64,000 bases of DNA from Nostoc sphaeroides (GCF_003443655.1 NZ_CP031941.1:801501-865500), one strand, 5' to 3'; counted from the stretch's first letter, positions 45,370-54,382 are shown. Notes: generated by a model not told the origin, from the sequence alone. Numbers and translations are program-made.

Positions 45370-46974
45370 ATGGACTGGATTACACTACTGCGATCGCTAC
45401 AGTCTGATTTTATAAAAAGGTTAGCATCTGGTTGTCTGCTTCATTGTGAAACAGAAGGTCAATATAGTGAATTAACTATAATCTCTGGAGAGAGATTAAA
45501 GGCACTACGGGAATTTTGCTGGCAGATGGCTGAGAAATATAAGCGTGTTTTGCCAGTCCGTGATGTTTTTCTTAGCTATCTTAAAGGTAAGTTGGGTGAG
45601 GAAGTTGTCAAGGAACGTTTAGCTGATTTTATTACCGAAGTCGATTATGAAAAGCGATTCGGCGGCGATGGCAATATAGATTTTACCTTGACTTCTGACC
45701 CATCTATTGGTATTGAGGTTAAATCTCGTCACGGTAGTATTGATAGAGTTAGATGGTCAATTAGTTCTGAAGAAGTTGAAAAAAATGCAGTTGTAGTTTG
45801 CATTTTGATTCAAGAAGATGTGAGTGAAGCACAATCTGAATATCACCTTTTTTTGGCTGGCTTTCTCCCAACCCGGATGATTAAATTGAAGACTGGTAAA
45901 ATTTCATTTGGGATTGAACAATTACTTTATGGTGGTGGTTTATGGTGTTATCTAGAACAGTTACAATCTTCTAAGCAAAAACCACCAATTTACAAATATA
46001 TCCCAATGCAGGAAATTGCATATAAGTCAACTAATAATCAGTTGAGTAAATCTTCTTTTCAACCAGAATATCGTGATGAAGATTTAAATATACTTTATGT
46101 AAGATTAGGTGATGAATGTTTTGAAAAAGGAGAATATTCAAATGCGATCGCTAACTATAATCAAGCCTTACAAGTTAAATCTAGTGATGTTGATTTATAT
46201 TATAAACGAGGTTTAGCTCATTATCAAATAGGAGATTATGAAGCTGCGATCGCAGATTATTCTCAGGCAATTCAGATAAATCTTCATGATGCTAAATCTT
46301 ACAATAAACGAGGTTTAGCTCTGTCTCAACTAGGAAGATTAGAAGAAGCAATTAATGATTATACCCAAGCGATCAGAATTAATCCTAATGTTGCCGTAGC
46401 TTATAAAAACCGGGCTGAAGCTCGTTCTCATGTAGGAGATAACCAAGGAGCAATTGAAGATTATACTCAGGCTATTAAAATTAACCCCCATTATGCTGAT
46501 GCTTATAAAAACCGTGGGATTGCTCGTTATTTATTAGGCTCTCAACCTGGGTTTCCCCAAGCAATCAAGATTAATCCTAAAGATGCCATAGCTTATAAAA
46601 AACGTGGTAATGCTCGTTCAGATTTAGGAGATTTTGAAGGAGCGATTGAAGATTATACTCAGGCAATACAGATTAATCCTAATTATGCAGATGCTTATTA
46701 CAACCGTGGTAATGCTCGTTCAGATTTAGGAGATTTTGAAGGAGCAATCGAAGATTATACTCAAGCAATCCAGATTAATTCAAATTATGCAGATGCTTAT
46801 TATAATCGTGGCAATATCCGTTTAGAAATAGCAGATAAACAAGGAGCAATTGAAGATTTTCACAAAGCGGCAGACATCTATCGTCAAGAAGGTAAGCTAG
46901 AAGCACTCAAAGATACACGAGAAATAATATTAGATTTAGAAATAGAAGAATCATTAGATATTTTAAACTTCTAG
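45370..46974 (+). CDS. PD-(D/E)XK nuclease-like domain fused to TPR repeats
   Basis: A 534-residue protein. Residues about 45-185 look like a restriction-endonuclease-type fold: KGKLGEEVVKERL (Glu77), GDGNIDFTL (Asp104) and IGIEVKSRHG (Glu116-x-Lys118), in the order expected for the PD-(D/E)XK active site. From about residue 235, eight TPR units follow; the fifth is damaged (YLLGSQPGFPQAIKINP) and the sixth and seventh are almost identical at DNA level. I infer a nuclease targeted by protein contacts, or a scaffold that kept a nuclease-like fold. No methylase or other restriction partner is adjacent. Confidence 0.75.
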   Translation: MDWITLLRSLQSDFIKRLASGCLLHCETEGQYSELTIISGERLKALREFCWQMAEKYKRVLPVRDVFLSYLKGKLGEEVVKERLADFITEVDYEKRFGGDGNIDFTLTSDPSIGIEVKSRHGSIDRVRWSISSEEVEKNAVVVCILIQEDVSEAQSEYHLFLAGFLPTRMIKLKTGKISFGIEQLLYGGGLWCYLEQLQSSKQKPPIYKYIPMQEIAYKSTNNQLSKSSFQPEYRDEDLNILYVRLGDECFEKGEYSNAIANYNQALQVKSSDVDLYYKRGLAHYQIGDYEAAIADYSQAIQINLHDAKSYNKRGLALSQLGRLEEAINDYTQAIRINPNVAVAYKNRAEARSHVGDNQGAIEDYTQAIKINPHYADAYKNRGIARYLLGSQPGFPQAIKINPKDAIAYKKRGNARSDLGDFEGAIEDYTQAIQINPNYADAYYNRGNARSDLGDFEGAIEDYTQAIQINSNYADAYYNRGNIRLEIADKQGAIEDFHKAADIYRQEGKLEALKDTREIILDLEIEESLDILNF

Positions 46975-47029
46975 AAAATCGATGAATTCGGATAAATAGT
47001 CACTTTAAGTCTAATACCAATTCTGTTAT

Positions 47030-47140
47030 CTCGTTCCCATGCAGAGCATGGGAATGCCTGATTTAGGGGCTGCTGCCTCCTGTCAGACATTGAGTCAGAG
47101 ACTCAATGAATGCGTTCCCAGGTAGAGCCTGGGAACGAGG
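47030..47140. repeat. Dispersed hairpin module (CGTTCCCATGCAGAGCATGGGAATGC)
   Basis: It is bounded by CTCGTTCCCATG and CCTGGGAACGAGG. Internal palindromes are CCCATGCAGAGCATGGG, TTGAGTCAGAGACTCAA and CCCAGGTAGAGCCTGGG. It is related to the interior of the F2 elements. The rest of the 46975-47347 gap contains a CAACCCAACCTACGCAG repeat and no gene. Confidence 0.7.
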
Positions 47141-47347
47141 AAACAGACTAATGCAACGTCTCTTGCATTGGATTTGGGGCTTAACTGAAAGGTATTATGC
47201 TCAACCCAACCTACGCAGTTTAAGGTTTTTGGCTAAGAGAAAATAAAAGGTTTAAACCCACGGAGGTGGGTTTTGTATTTCGACTCCGCTCAACACAAGT
47301 CTCGTATAGCCGCGATTTCTAATCGCCAGGGCTATTAATAAATTAGA

Positions 47348-49258
47348 CTACAAAATTGCTCCAGTCTCTTTCAAATAAACCCGCGTAAATGGTTCATCTT
47401 CACCCAAAGTATAATCTTCAATCAACCCTTTGCGACGAATAGAAATATCGTTGCCTTTTCTAATCACCACAGTAGAACCATCGAATACATCCCGCACTAG
47501 GATCATCTCGGTTTCAGTGGGATTATCCAAAACTACCATATTACTACTGGGGTAAAACATTCCCTCTTCATCTAGAATCTCTTCCGCATACTCGGCAATC
47601 AGCAAATCAAGTTTTGGATGACGCAGCAAAGTTTGGACGTTGCTATTGTAATCTTTACTTAATACTTTTTTGGAGCGATTTACAAAAACTCCATCACGAC
47701 AAACAGCGCCTATTGTCCAGTTGGGATTTTGCAAAAGGATATGGTCAATTGTTGCTTGCAGTTCTTCAACTGAGATTTTATTAAAGGTAATAATCGGTAT
47801 CCGAGAATCTGTACCCGACTCAAAAAAGGTTTCTAAGATATAAGAAGGCACATCAACGCTTTCACCTTCAGAAGGTTTAAGATGCATTAAAACACCTGGT
47901 GCAGCATTGATTTCCAAGATGGCAAAGTTACTAGACTTCCAAGATTCTGAGAGACTTTTGGTCATGACATCAATACCAAGGCAAGTCAACTGGAAGTGTT
48001 GGGCAATATCTTGCGCCAAGATAATATTGTCATCATGAACCGTGTGCGTTGCATCGATGCTCATACCCCCAGCCGAAAGATTAGCGACTTTACGGAGGTA
48101 AACAGTGCGCCCCTTCTCAATAACGCTGTCCAATGATAAGCGCTGTTCCTCTAGGTAGAGTTCCATCGCTTCATCGATTTGAATTTTACTCATCGGCGAG
48201 GTAGGCGTATCTAAACGTGCAGGTTTCCGGTTCTCTAGGCGGATTAATTCTGCAAGCGTTAAATAGCCATCACCAATAACCGATGCTGGACGGCGTTCTG
48301 TGGCGGCGACAAATCTGCCATTGACACACAACAAACGAAAATCTGATCCGGAAATACTTTTCTCAACAATTATCCGAGTTAGCTGATCTTCGGGAATCGC
48401 TGCCAGTGCCCTATTATAAGCAGCAGCAAGTTCTTTTGAGTCCTGCACGTCAGCCGTAACGCCAATTCCTTTATGTCCTACCACTGGCTTAACTGCTACT
48501 GGGTAGCCAATTCGTCTTGCTGCCGCTAAGGCTTCCTTTTCAGTAAAGACGATATCGCCTTCAGGCACTGGAAAACCCAACGTATTCAAAAATGCTTTGC
48601 AGTCATCTTTGCGGGTGGTAAACTCCGAATCTAGATGGCTATCACAGTTAAATGTTGTTGCTATCCCCCGGACATGTTTTTTTCCCAAGCCGTATTGCAT
48701 TAATCCTTCTTCCCACAAATAAAAGGCGGGAATACCTTTTTCGTAGGCTGTTCGCAATAGGGCGTAAACTGTGGGGCCACCATAGACAGAGGCGCGGAAT
48801 TTATTTTGCAGCCTCACCAATTGTTCATCAAAGGTAAAGTCTTCGTCTTGGGTAATAGCTTCAAACCAATCCCAAACAAAATAAGCTACCTCTCTAGTTG
48901 TGCGTTCATGTAGTGATTGGACGCTAATCCGCACTAAATCTGGATATGGCTTGACGCTCCAACGGTTAAGGTGTAAATCCATGTCCAGTTTTCCGACTTC
49001 GGAGACAACTTGGGCAAATAGATGAGCATAAGATTCGTAGCTTTGGCTGCCCAGATTTGGATAGCGATCGCCAATCCTTGCAATATAATCTTCAATGGGC
49101 AAAGGCTTTCTAGACTCAACTAGAGCAAAGTCAAATACTAGTGCCCCTATATCTAAATAGGGGTTGGGGCCAATATAATGCTTGAAGTTGAAAATATCGA
49201 ATACATCCGTTCTTCTAGCATTAATGCGGACTAAATCACTGCTTTTTTGTAGAACCAT
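47348..49258 (-). CDS. cphA2: CphA2-type cyanophycin synthetase
   Basis: A 636-residue protein. It has the CphA-like N-terminal domain (about 1-210) and an ATP-grasp domain (about 215-480: YPVAVKPVVGHKGIGVTADV, DFRLLCVNGRFVAATERRPASVIGDG, FAILEINAAPG). After RIPII (486-490), where CphA1 begins its Mur-ligase domain with a GTNGKTT P-loop, this protein reads TFNKISVEE and keeps only about half a degenerate Mur-like domain. CphA2 enzymes of nitrogen-fixing cyanobacteria are known to have this reduced form and to polymerise beta-aspartyl-arginine dipeptides. A cyanophycinase gene lies nearby. Confidence 0.85.
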   Translation of the reverse strand: MVLQKSSDLVRINARRTDVFDIFNFKHYIGPNPYLDIGALVFDFALVESRKPLPIEDYIARIGDRYPNLGSQSYESYAHLFAQVVSEVGKLDMDLHLNRWSVKPYPDLVRISVQSLHERTTREVAYFVWDWFEAITQDEDFTFDEQLVRLQNKFRASVYGGPTVYALLRTAYEKGIPAFYLWEEGLMQYGLGKKHVRGIATTFNCDSHLDSEFTTRKDDCKAFLNTLGFPVPEGDIVFTEKEALAAARRIGYPVAVKPVVGHKGIGVTADVQDSKELAAAYNRALAAIPEDQLTRIIVEKSISGSDFRLLCVNGRFVAATERRPASVIGDGYLTLAELIRLENRKPARLDTPTSPMSKIQIDEAMELYLEEQRLSLDSVIEKGRTVYLRKVANLSAGGMSIDATHTVHDDNIILAQDIAQHFQLTCLGIDVMTKSLSESWKSSNFAILEINAAPGVLMHLKPSEGESVDVPSYILETFFESGTDSRIPIITFNKISVEELQATIDHILLQNPNWTIGAVCRDGVFVNRSKKVLSKDYNSNVQTLLRHPKLDLLIAEYAEEILDEEGMFYPSSNMVVLDNPTETEMILVRDVFDGSTVVIRKGNDISIRRKGLIEDYTLGEDEPFTRVYLKETGAIL

Positions 49259-49328
49259 TGATTACGAACCTTTGGCTAAACACCCTGAAATTTAAATGCT
49301 GAGTTCTGGTTACTCAGACTTATTGATT

Positions 49329-49342
49329 GTAGATTGATTTAC
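49329..49342. promoter_or_regulatory. Candidate NtcA-binding site
   Basis: GTA-GATTGATT-TAC fits the NtcA consensus GTAN8TAC exactly. It lies 71 bp upstream of the cphA2 start and about 225 bp upstream of the small gene at 49568. I could not find a well-placed TAN3T -10 box in either direction, so its use is uncertain. Confidence 0.4.
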
Positions 49343-49567
49343 ATTAAATAGTCATGGCAAAGCCATTGATCTAATCAGAACCCACACTAAACCTATTAGT
49401 AAGCATTTTCAACTATCTCAAGGCATAATTAAACCCCCCAACCTCAGCAAAGAAAAAACTACAGTCAATTCATCCTCATGATTAGTCAAAGATATAACCT
49501 TTGAAAGGTGTAACACCCACCTCAGAATTTGTATAAATAAATGTGCGGTATTGAAAGACAGCAAAGT

Positions 49568-49771
49568 ATGAATAGCACAGAAGCTGCTCTAAGAGATGAA
49601 ATTCGAGAACTTGCTGAGGAAGCTTTTCACCAAAAGCTGATCTCTGGGCATGGTGATGGCCCAGACATAAATGAGTATCAAATTGTCTACCAAGGCAAAC
49701 CCAGGCATCTCCCACTAGAACAAGCACGTTTTTTCTTAACTAACTTGCTTTACAGAAGTCGCATTCATTAG
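49568..49771 (+). CDS. Small protein between cphA2 and cphB, unknown function
   Basis: A 67-residue protein, MNSTEAALRDEIRELAEEAF followed by a region with DGPDINEYQIVYQGKPRHLPLEQARFFL. It is acidic at the start and probably helix-sheet-helix. I do not recognise a family. It lies divergent from cphA2 and 310 bp upstream of cphB, in the same direction as cphB. The start at 49568 is preferred to 49541, which would add nine atypical residues. Confidence 0.65.
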   Translation: MNSTEAALRDEIRELAEEAFHQKLISGHGDGPDINEYQIVYQGKPRHLPLEQARFFLTNLLYRSRIH

Positions 49772-50081
49772 GACTTAGCATCAGATATCTAATTGCACCC
49801 AGCCAAAGTTAATACCAATTATTTAATAATTGCCCGATAAATTTTCAATCGGCAATTAGCAATGCCTCTAGAAAATCACTCTACAGGCAGTTGGTGCTGT
49901 GGGTTTTATTAAGTCAACGAACGTTAATCAGGATAGTAATTTTCTTGAATAATCTTTTGGTTTCGTTGCGTCTACGCAAATATCAATACTACCTTCTATC
50001 ATCTGATCTACCAAAGGGATGATTTGATACTTGGAATTGTCATGGTTTAGTAAAATTTATTAACTCACATCAGGGGGCATC

Positions 50082-50924
50082 ATGGTACAAAGTAATGCCA
50101 AACGGCAACTGGTAATTATTGGAGGAGCTGAAGACAAGGAAGGAGATTCCCAAATTCTACGGGACTTTGTGCGACGGGCTGGCGGTACAAAGGCGTATAT
50201 TGTCATTATGACGGCGGCGACAGAATTACCTAGAGAAGTGGGAGAAAATTATATTAGAGTATTTGAGCGACTGGGAGCCGAAAATGCTCGCATTATTGAT
50301 ACAGAAACCCGCGAAGATGCATCTTCATCTACCGCATTGGAAGCAATTAATAAAGCAACTGGGATATTTTTTACTGGGGGAGATCAAGCTCGCATCACCA
50401 GCATTCTCAAGGACACCGAAATAGATAGGGCGATTCATCAACGGTTCTCTGAAGGTGTAGTTGTTGCAGGCACAAGCGCGGGAGCCGCCGTGATGCCAGA
50501 CGTAATGATTGTGGAAGGCGACTCAGAAACACATCCTCGGATTGAAACTGTTGAAATGGGCCCCGGTCTTGGTTTTCTCCCAGGAGTGGTAATTGACCAG
50601 CATTTTTCCCAGCGCGGACGCTTGGGACGTTTAATTTCAGCTTTGATACTACAGCCTGCTGTTTTGGGATTCGGTATTGACGAGAATACCGCTATGGTAG
50701 TGACAGATAACCAAATTGAAATTATTGGTGAAGGTGCGGTTACGATTGTTGATGAATCAGAGGCTACATACAACAATATGGACGAAATTTTGAAGGATGA
50801 GTCTTTGGCGATTTGCGGAGCAAAGCTTCATATTTTGCCACATGGCTTCAAATTTGATTTGAAAACCCGTCAGCCTATCCTAAATAATGGCTCTGTGTCA
50901 AATGTCTCTGTAGCTGTTGCTTGA
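50082..50924 (+). CDS. cphB: Cyanophycinase
   Basis: A 280-residue serine exopeptidase that cuts cyanophycin into beta-Asp-Arg dipeptides in the cytoplasm. The nucleophile is Ser132 in AGTSAGAAVMPD; His174 (VIDQHFSQRGR) and Glu201 (FGIDENTA) complete the expected catalytic set. The oxyanion region GGDQ is at 99-102. Length and motifs are normal. GGGGG lies eight bases before the ATG. With CphA2 nearby it closes a synthesis-degradation cycle; the dipeptide it releases is the substrate class used by CphA2. Confidence 0.93.
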   Translation: MVQSNAKRQLVIIGGAEDKEGDSQILRDFVRRAGGTKAYIVIMTAATELPREVGENYIRVFERLGAENARIIDTETREDASSSTALEAINKATGIFFTGGDQARITSILKDTEIDRAIHQRFSEGVVVAGTSAGAAVMPDVMIVEGDSETHPRIETVEMGPGLGFLPGVVIDQHFSQRGRLGRLISALILQPAVLGFGIDENTAMVVTDNQIEIIGEGAVTIVDESEATYNNMDEILKDESLAICGAKLHILPHGFKFDLKTRQPILNNGSVSNVSVAVA

Positions 50925-51025
50925 ATCAACACCTAAGTTTTTGCAGGTGCGTTTAAGTTGAGTCAATAATTAATAATTGTAGATTACTGACATTTATTTC
51001 TTGAATATCCTCCCAAGTCCTCTCA

Positions 51026-51053
51026 GAAAATGCGGATATATCCCCGCATTTTC
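51026..51053 (+). terminator. Hairpin downstream of cphB
   Basis: GAAAATGCGG pairs perfectly with CCGCATTTTC around an 8-nt loop, extended by CCTC/GAGG with small bulges. No T-run follows directly, so termination is likely but not certain. Confidence 0.55.
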
Positions 51054-51181
51054 AGGAGGAAAGGGGGGATTTATTATTAATATTCTCTATCTTAATTTCA
51101 GCAAACTACTACAACTAGGTAAGTAGGCAAGAATTAATCAAACTAAGTTATGCAATGTAAAATTACTTAAACTTGCTTTTA

Positions 51182-51221
51182 GTAAGGACTTCAGCCATTA
51201 GAATAGGGCTGAAGTCCTTAC
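51182..51221. repeat. Perfect 15-bp hairpin before the NADAR gene
   Basis: GTAAGGACTTCAGCC and GGCTGAAGTCCTTAC flank a 10-nt loop. It ends 33 bp before the NADAR start codon and could affect its expression, or be one more dispersed palindrome. Confidence 0.75.
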
Positions 51222-51254
51222 AAAATAAGTAAATTAAAAGTAATATCAACTTCT

Positions 51255-51725
51255 ATGACAATCTATTTTTATAGCACTCGTGAAGAATATGGCTGTTTCT
51301 CTAACTTTTCGCCGCACGGCTTTGAATTAGATGGATTATATTGGTCAACTAGTGAACACTACTTTCAAGCGCAAAAGTTTGTGGGTACACCTCATGTAGA
51401 ACAAATTCGTCTAGTTAAAACACCTAAAGATGCGGCAAAAATGGGGCGTGAGAGAACCCGTCCTTTACGTCAAGATTGGGAACAAGTTAAAGACGACATC
51501 ATGCGGCAAGCTGTGCTATCTAAATTTCAAACTCATAAAGATATCAGGGATATCTTACTTTCCACAGGCAATGCAGAAATTGTTGAAAACTCGCCCATAG
51601 ATTTTTACTGGGGTTGTGGAACCGATGGTAGTGGTAAAAATATGCTAGGAAAAATTTTAATGGAGGTGCGAGAGATCCTGCACCATACATACAGCGCAGA
51701 TGTTGATAATAGAACTGTTAAATAA
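51255..51725 (+). CDS. NADAR-family (YbiA-like) protein
   Basis: A 156-residue protein of the NADAR/DUF1768 family. The conserved stretches FLSNF-type YGCFSNFSPHGFELDGLYWSTSEHYFQAQKF, and NSPIDFYWGCGTDGSGKNMLGKILMEVRE, are complete. Members are N-glycosidases that remove damaged riboflavin intermediates or, in other branches, ADP-ribose-type modifications. It is on the same strand as cphB but 330 bp away, with hairpins between, so it is probably independent. Confidence 0.88.
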   Translation: MTIYFYSTREEYGCFSNFSPHGFELDGLYWSTSEHYFQAQKFVGTPHVEQIRLVKTPKDAAKMGRERTRPLRQDWEQVKDDIMRQAVLSKFQTHKDIRDILLSTGNAEIVENSPIDFYWGCGTDGSGKNMLGKILMEVREILHHTYSADVDNRTVK

Positions 51726-51737
51726 ATGATATTTACC

Positions 51738-51897
51738 TCGTTCCCAGTCTCCGACTGGGAATGCCATCCTAAAGGCTCCGCCTCCCTTTCTGGCGGCAGA
51801 GCCGCTATTGAACAGCATTTCCAGCCTCTTGCTGGAAACGAGATTTGAAAAGCGTTTGAGCTTAAGTTGACACGTATGGGCATTGCACCTTGCCCCA
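51738..51897. mobile_element. Truncated F2 repeat, copy C
   Basis: It carries the F2 interior (CGTTCCCAGTCTCCGACTGGGAATGC, GGCTCCGCCTCC, CCAGCCTCTTGCTGG) and one terminal arm (CTTAAGTTGACACGTATGGGC). The left arm is missing. It is followed directly by an F4 element. Confidence 0.65.
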
Positions 51898-52081
51898 AAT
51901 GGCACGCTTGTAAAGCCCAAAGGCTTGTGTCGCCTCGTTAAGAGCCTCCAGGCTGGGAATGTATTCTCATGGGCTGCTGCCTCTCGTCAAGCTACTGGAG
52001 GCGGAGCCTAAGAGAATGGGTTCCCAGCCTGGAGGCTGGGAACCAGTCGGGGTAAGGGTTGTATCTTTTCTTAGTGCCATT
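51898..52081. mobile_element. MITE-like repeat, family F4, copy 2 (184 bp)
   Basis: It is bounded by AATGGCAC and GTGCCATT, with internal palindromic blocks (CCCAGCCTGGAGGCTGGG). The 12-bp sequence CCTTGCCCCAAA occurs at both edges (51888-51899 and 52085-52096), as expected for a target-site duplication. A shorter copy lies at 20565-20674. The rest of the gap to 52313 holds no convincing gene. Confidence 0.7.
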
Positions 52082-52313
52082 CCGCCTTGCCCCAAAAGAG
52101 CGTATTTGTATCATTATTAAAGTGAAATGGGATTACGCCTACTTAACCTACGCTGTGCTAAACCAAACCAACCTGATGAAAGATACATCCTGGTTTTGGG
52201 AACACTAGATTTAGCACCAGACTTAACAGGCAAGGGTTGATGTCTAAAGGTGAATGGAATAACAGATCGAAAATACAGTTCCTCTGCAATTACCCATAAC
52301 ATACTTAAAATCA

Positions 52314-53339
52314 GTGAAGCGTAATACAATTACCCATGAATTTGACTCTGGTTCACAAGCAGAAATACTACCTATACACGAAAGTGACGACATATCGGAA
52401 GCTTCTAAGCTACTACGGCAAGGAATTCAGCAGCAGCAAGCTGGTGAATTCATAGCGGCTTTGAAGTCCTTACAACAATCCTTGGGGCTGTTTCAGTCTG
52501 TTGGGGATTTGCAAAAACAAGCACAGGCACTTTCTTTTTTAGGATTGGTAACTTACACTGCTGGAGACTACAAAGGTGCTATCTCCTACTCTGAACAGTG
52601 TCTGTCTTTGCTGAATAAGAACTCAGATTTAGCATTGCAGATGCAAGCACTTTCCCATTTAGGGAATGCATACCGTCATCTAAATGACCATAATAAGGCT
52701 ATTGAATTTTTGGAAAAATGTTTAAAAATAACGCAACAGCTGCAAGACAAACGTAGTCAAGTAGCAGCACTGAATAATTTGGGATTGGTGTATAAAGCCT
52801 CGGGCAACTTTATGCAGGCAATTGAGTATCAGCAGCAAAGCCTAGAAATTGTCCGGGAACTCAAAGATAACTGGGGCGAGGAACAGGTACTCAAGAATTT
52901 GGGTAATGCTTGGTATGCTTTGGACAATTACCCAAAAGCGATCGCCTATTATGAGCAGTGTGTAGTACTAGCACGCTCCTTAAAACATGTTCGCAGTGCT
53001 TCTCAGGTGCTAAAAAATTTAGGGAATGCTTGTTATGCCTTAGGTGATTATACTACAGCCATTAACTATTATGAAGAGCGGTTGCAATTAGCTCGAGAAA
53101 TTCAAGACAAGCGTAGCGAGGAACAGTCTTTAGGTAATTTAGGAGTTGCTTGTGAAGCTTTGGGTGACTATAACAAAGCCATTAAATATTATGAAGAACG
53201 TTTGCTGTTAGCTAGAAGTATCAAAGATCGGCGCAGTGAACAAGAAGCTCTTGATCGTCTGAAAACTGCTTGCTACGCCTTGGGTGATTATGCTAAAGCT
53301 ATGCAATACCAGCAAGGAACATCTTCAAATAATTCGTAA
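52314..53339 (+). CDS. TPR-repeat protein (TPR_12/LGN type)
   Basis: A 341-residue protein made almost entirely of 40-residue TPR units, each with the LxxLGNAxxxLGDYxKAIxYYEQxLxLAR pattern (about seven from residue 25). This 40-residue class is found in scaffold and signalling proteins. There is no catalytic domain or signal peptide. It starts at GTG 52314. The stop codon (53337-53339) lies inside the first units of an AATTCGT heptamer repeat, so the last residues (NNS) are repeat-encoded. Confidence 0.8.
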   Translation: MKRNTITHEFDSGSQAEILPIHESDDISEASKLLRQGIQQQQAGEFIAALKSLQQSLGLFQSVGDLQKQAQALSFLGLVTYTAGDYKGAISYSEQCLSLLNKNSDLALQMQALSHLGNAYRHLNDHNKAIEFLEKCLKITQQLQDKRSQVAALNNLGLVYKASGNFMQAIEYQQQSLEIVRELKDNWGEEQVLKNLGNAWYALDNYPKAIAYYEQCVVLARSLKHVRSASQVLKNLGNACYALGDYTTAINYYEERLQLAREIQDKRSEEQSLGNLGVACEALGDYNKAIKYYEERLLLARSIKDRRSEQEALDRLKTACYALGDYAKAMQYQQGTSSNNS

Positions 53340-53409
53340 TTCGTAATACTTCGACTACGCCCTTCGACTACGCTCAGGACAAGCTCAGTACAAGTTCGTA
53401 ATTCGTAAT
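53331..53409. repeat. AATTCGT heptamers flanking a dispersed repeat
   Basis: AATTCGTAATTCGTAAT (53331-53347) and TTCGTAATTCGTAAT (53394-53408) enclose a TTCGACTACGCTCAGGAC-type dispersed repeat, as if the repeat had inserted into an STRR array. Confidence 0.7.
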
Positions 53410-53492
53410 GACAAAAAGTCCGAAAAATCGTTAAAAAGCAAGAGAGGGAAAGGAATAATTAATAGTTAATAATTAGTTAAAATAATATAAAA

Positions 53493-54191
53493 TTACTCAA
53501 ATAGGTCAATTTCTCCCATTATCTTTTGGTGCTGGAGATATGCGAGAACTTCTAATGTATCTACTTGGGGAAATTGAGCATAAAAATTACTTACACTCCA
53601 AAAGGGTTCTGGTGTTTTCAAAACAATTGTGCGATCGCCCCACTGTTCTAACCAAGGTAGCAATGTTTGTGGCGCTACTGGAGTACACAGCCAAACTGCT
53701 GCTGGAGAAAGCGTTTTGAGAGCAGTTGCCGCTACCGCTATTGTCATACCTGTAGCAATACCATCATCAACTAAGATCAGCGTAGCATTCTCTGCATTCA
53801 CCTGTGGACAAGCAGGAATTAATAGAGCCTCAAGAGACTTAGCCAGGTTTATCGCTTTATTTAAAGCTACTTCCCGCCACCGCGCATCATGTTTAGGGCG
53901 AAATAGCTTTTGATCAGTCCAAAGAACATTTCCAAAAGTAGTCACTGCACCAATTGCTAACTCTGGGTTTTCTGGATGGCTAATCTTTTTTGCTACGACG
54001 ATTGTCAAGGGACAATCCAAAAGACGTGCTATTGGTGCTGCTACTGGTACACCCCCTCTTGGCAAAGCATAAACAATTGGTACAGGCTTTACCCCAGAAT
54101 CAATAGTTTGCTGAGTTAAAACATCATGAATCACTCGCGCCAATTCCTCACCCGCATGGGTGCGATCGGCGAAAAGCGGGGTATGTGACAT
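53493..54191 (-). CDS. Phosphoribosyltransferase-family protein
   Basis: A 232-residue protein with a type I PRTase fold. The PRPP-binding motif is LILVDDGIATGMT, preceded by VPIVYALPRGGVPVAAPIARLL and VVAKKISHPENPELAIGAVT. The substrate base is not evident; this uncharacterised family is often linked to hydrolases. The start at 54191 has GGGGGA seven bases upstream; an in-frame ATG five codons earlier has none. Confidence 0.85.
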   Translation of the reverse strand: MSHTPLFADRTHAGEELARVIHDVLTQQTIDSGVKPVPIVYALPRGGVPVAAPIARLLDCPLTIVVAKKISHPENPELAIGAVTTFGNVLWTDQKLFRPKHDARWREVALNKAINLAKSLEALLIPACPQVNAENATLILVDDGIATGMTIAVAATALKTLSPAAVWLCTPVAPQTLLPWLEQWGDRTIVLKTPEPFWSVSNFYAQFPQVDTLEVLAYLQHQKIMGEIDLFE

Positions 54192-54382
54192 GGTTTCCCC
54201 CAGCATGTTAGGACAGTACTGCTTTTATGATGACTGAATTTTGTCTCAAATTAACTGATACAATAAGATTTGTATAAATAATTAAGTATTCAGCAAAAGT
54301 CTATTGATTCTGATAAATCTCCAAGCAAAGCAGTATTTAACTCAGATAAGACAGATGGTGCTGATGCCAAAACCTAATTTTC

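Noticed and set aside
47348..49258. Glutathione synthetase (GshF-type ATP-grasp) as an alternative to CphA2
   Set aside because: The N-terminal domain, the vestigial Mur-like half after the ATP-grasp domain and the nearby cyanophycinase fit CphA2 better.
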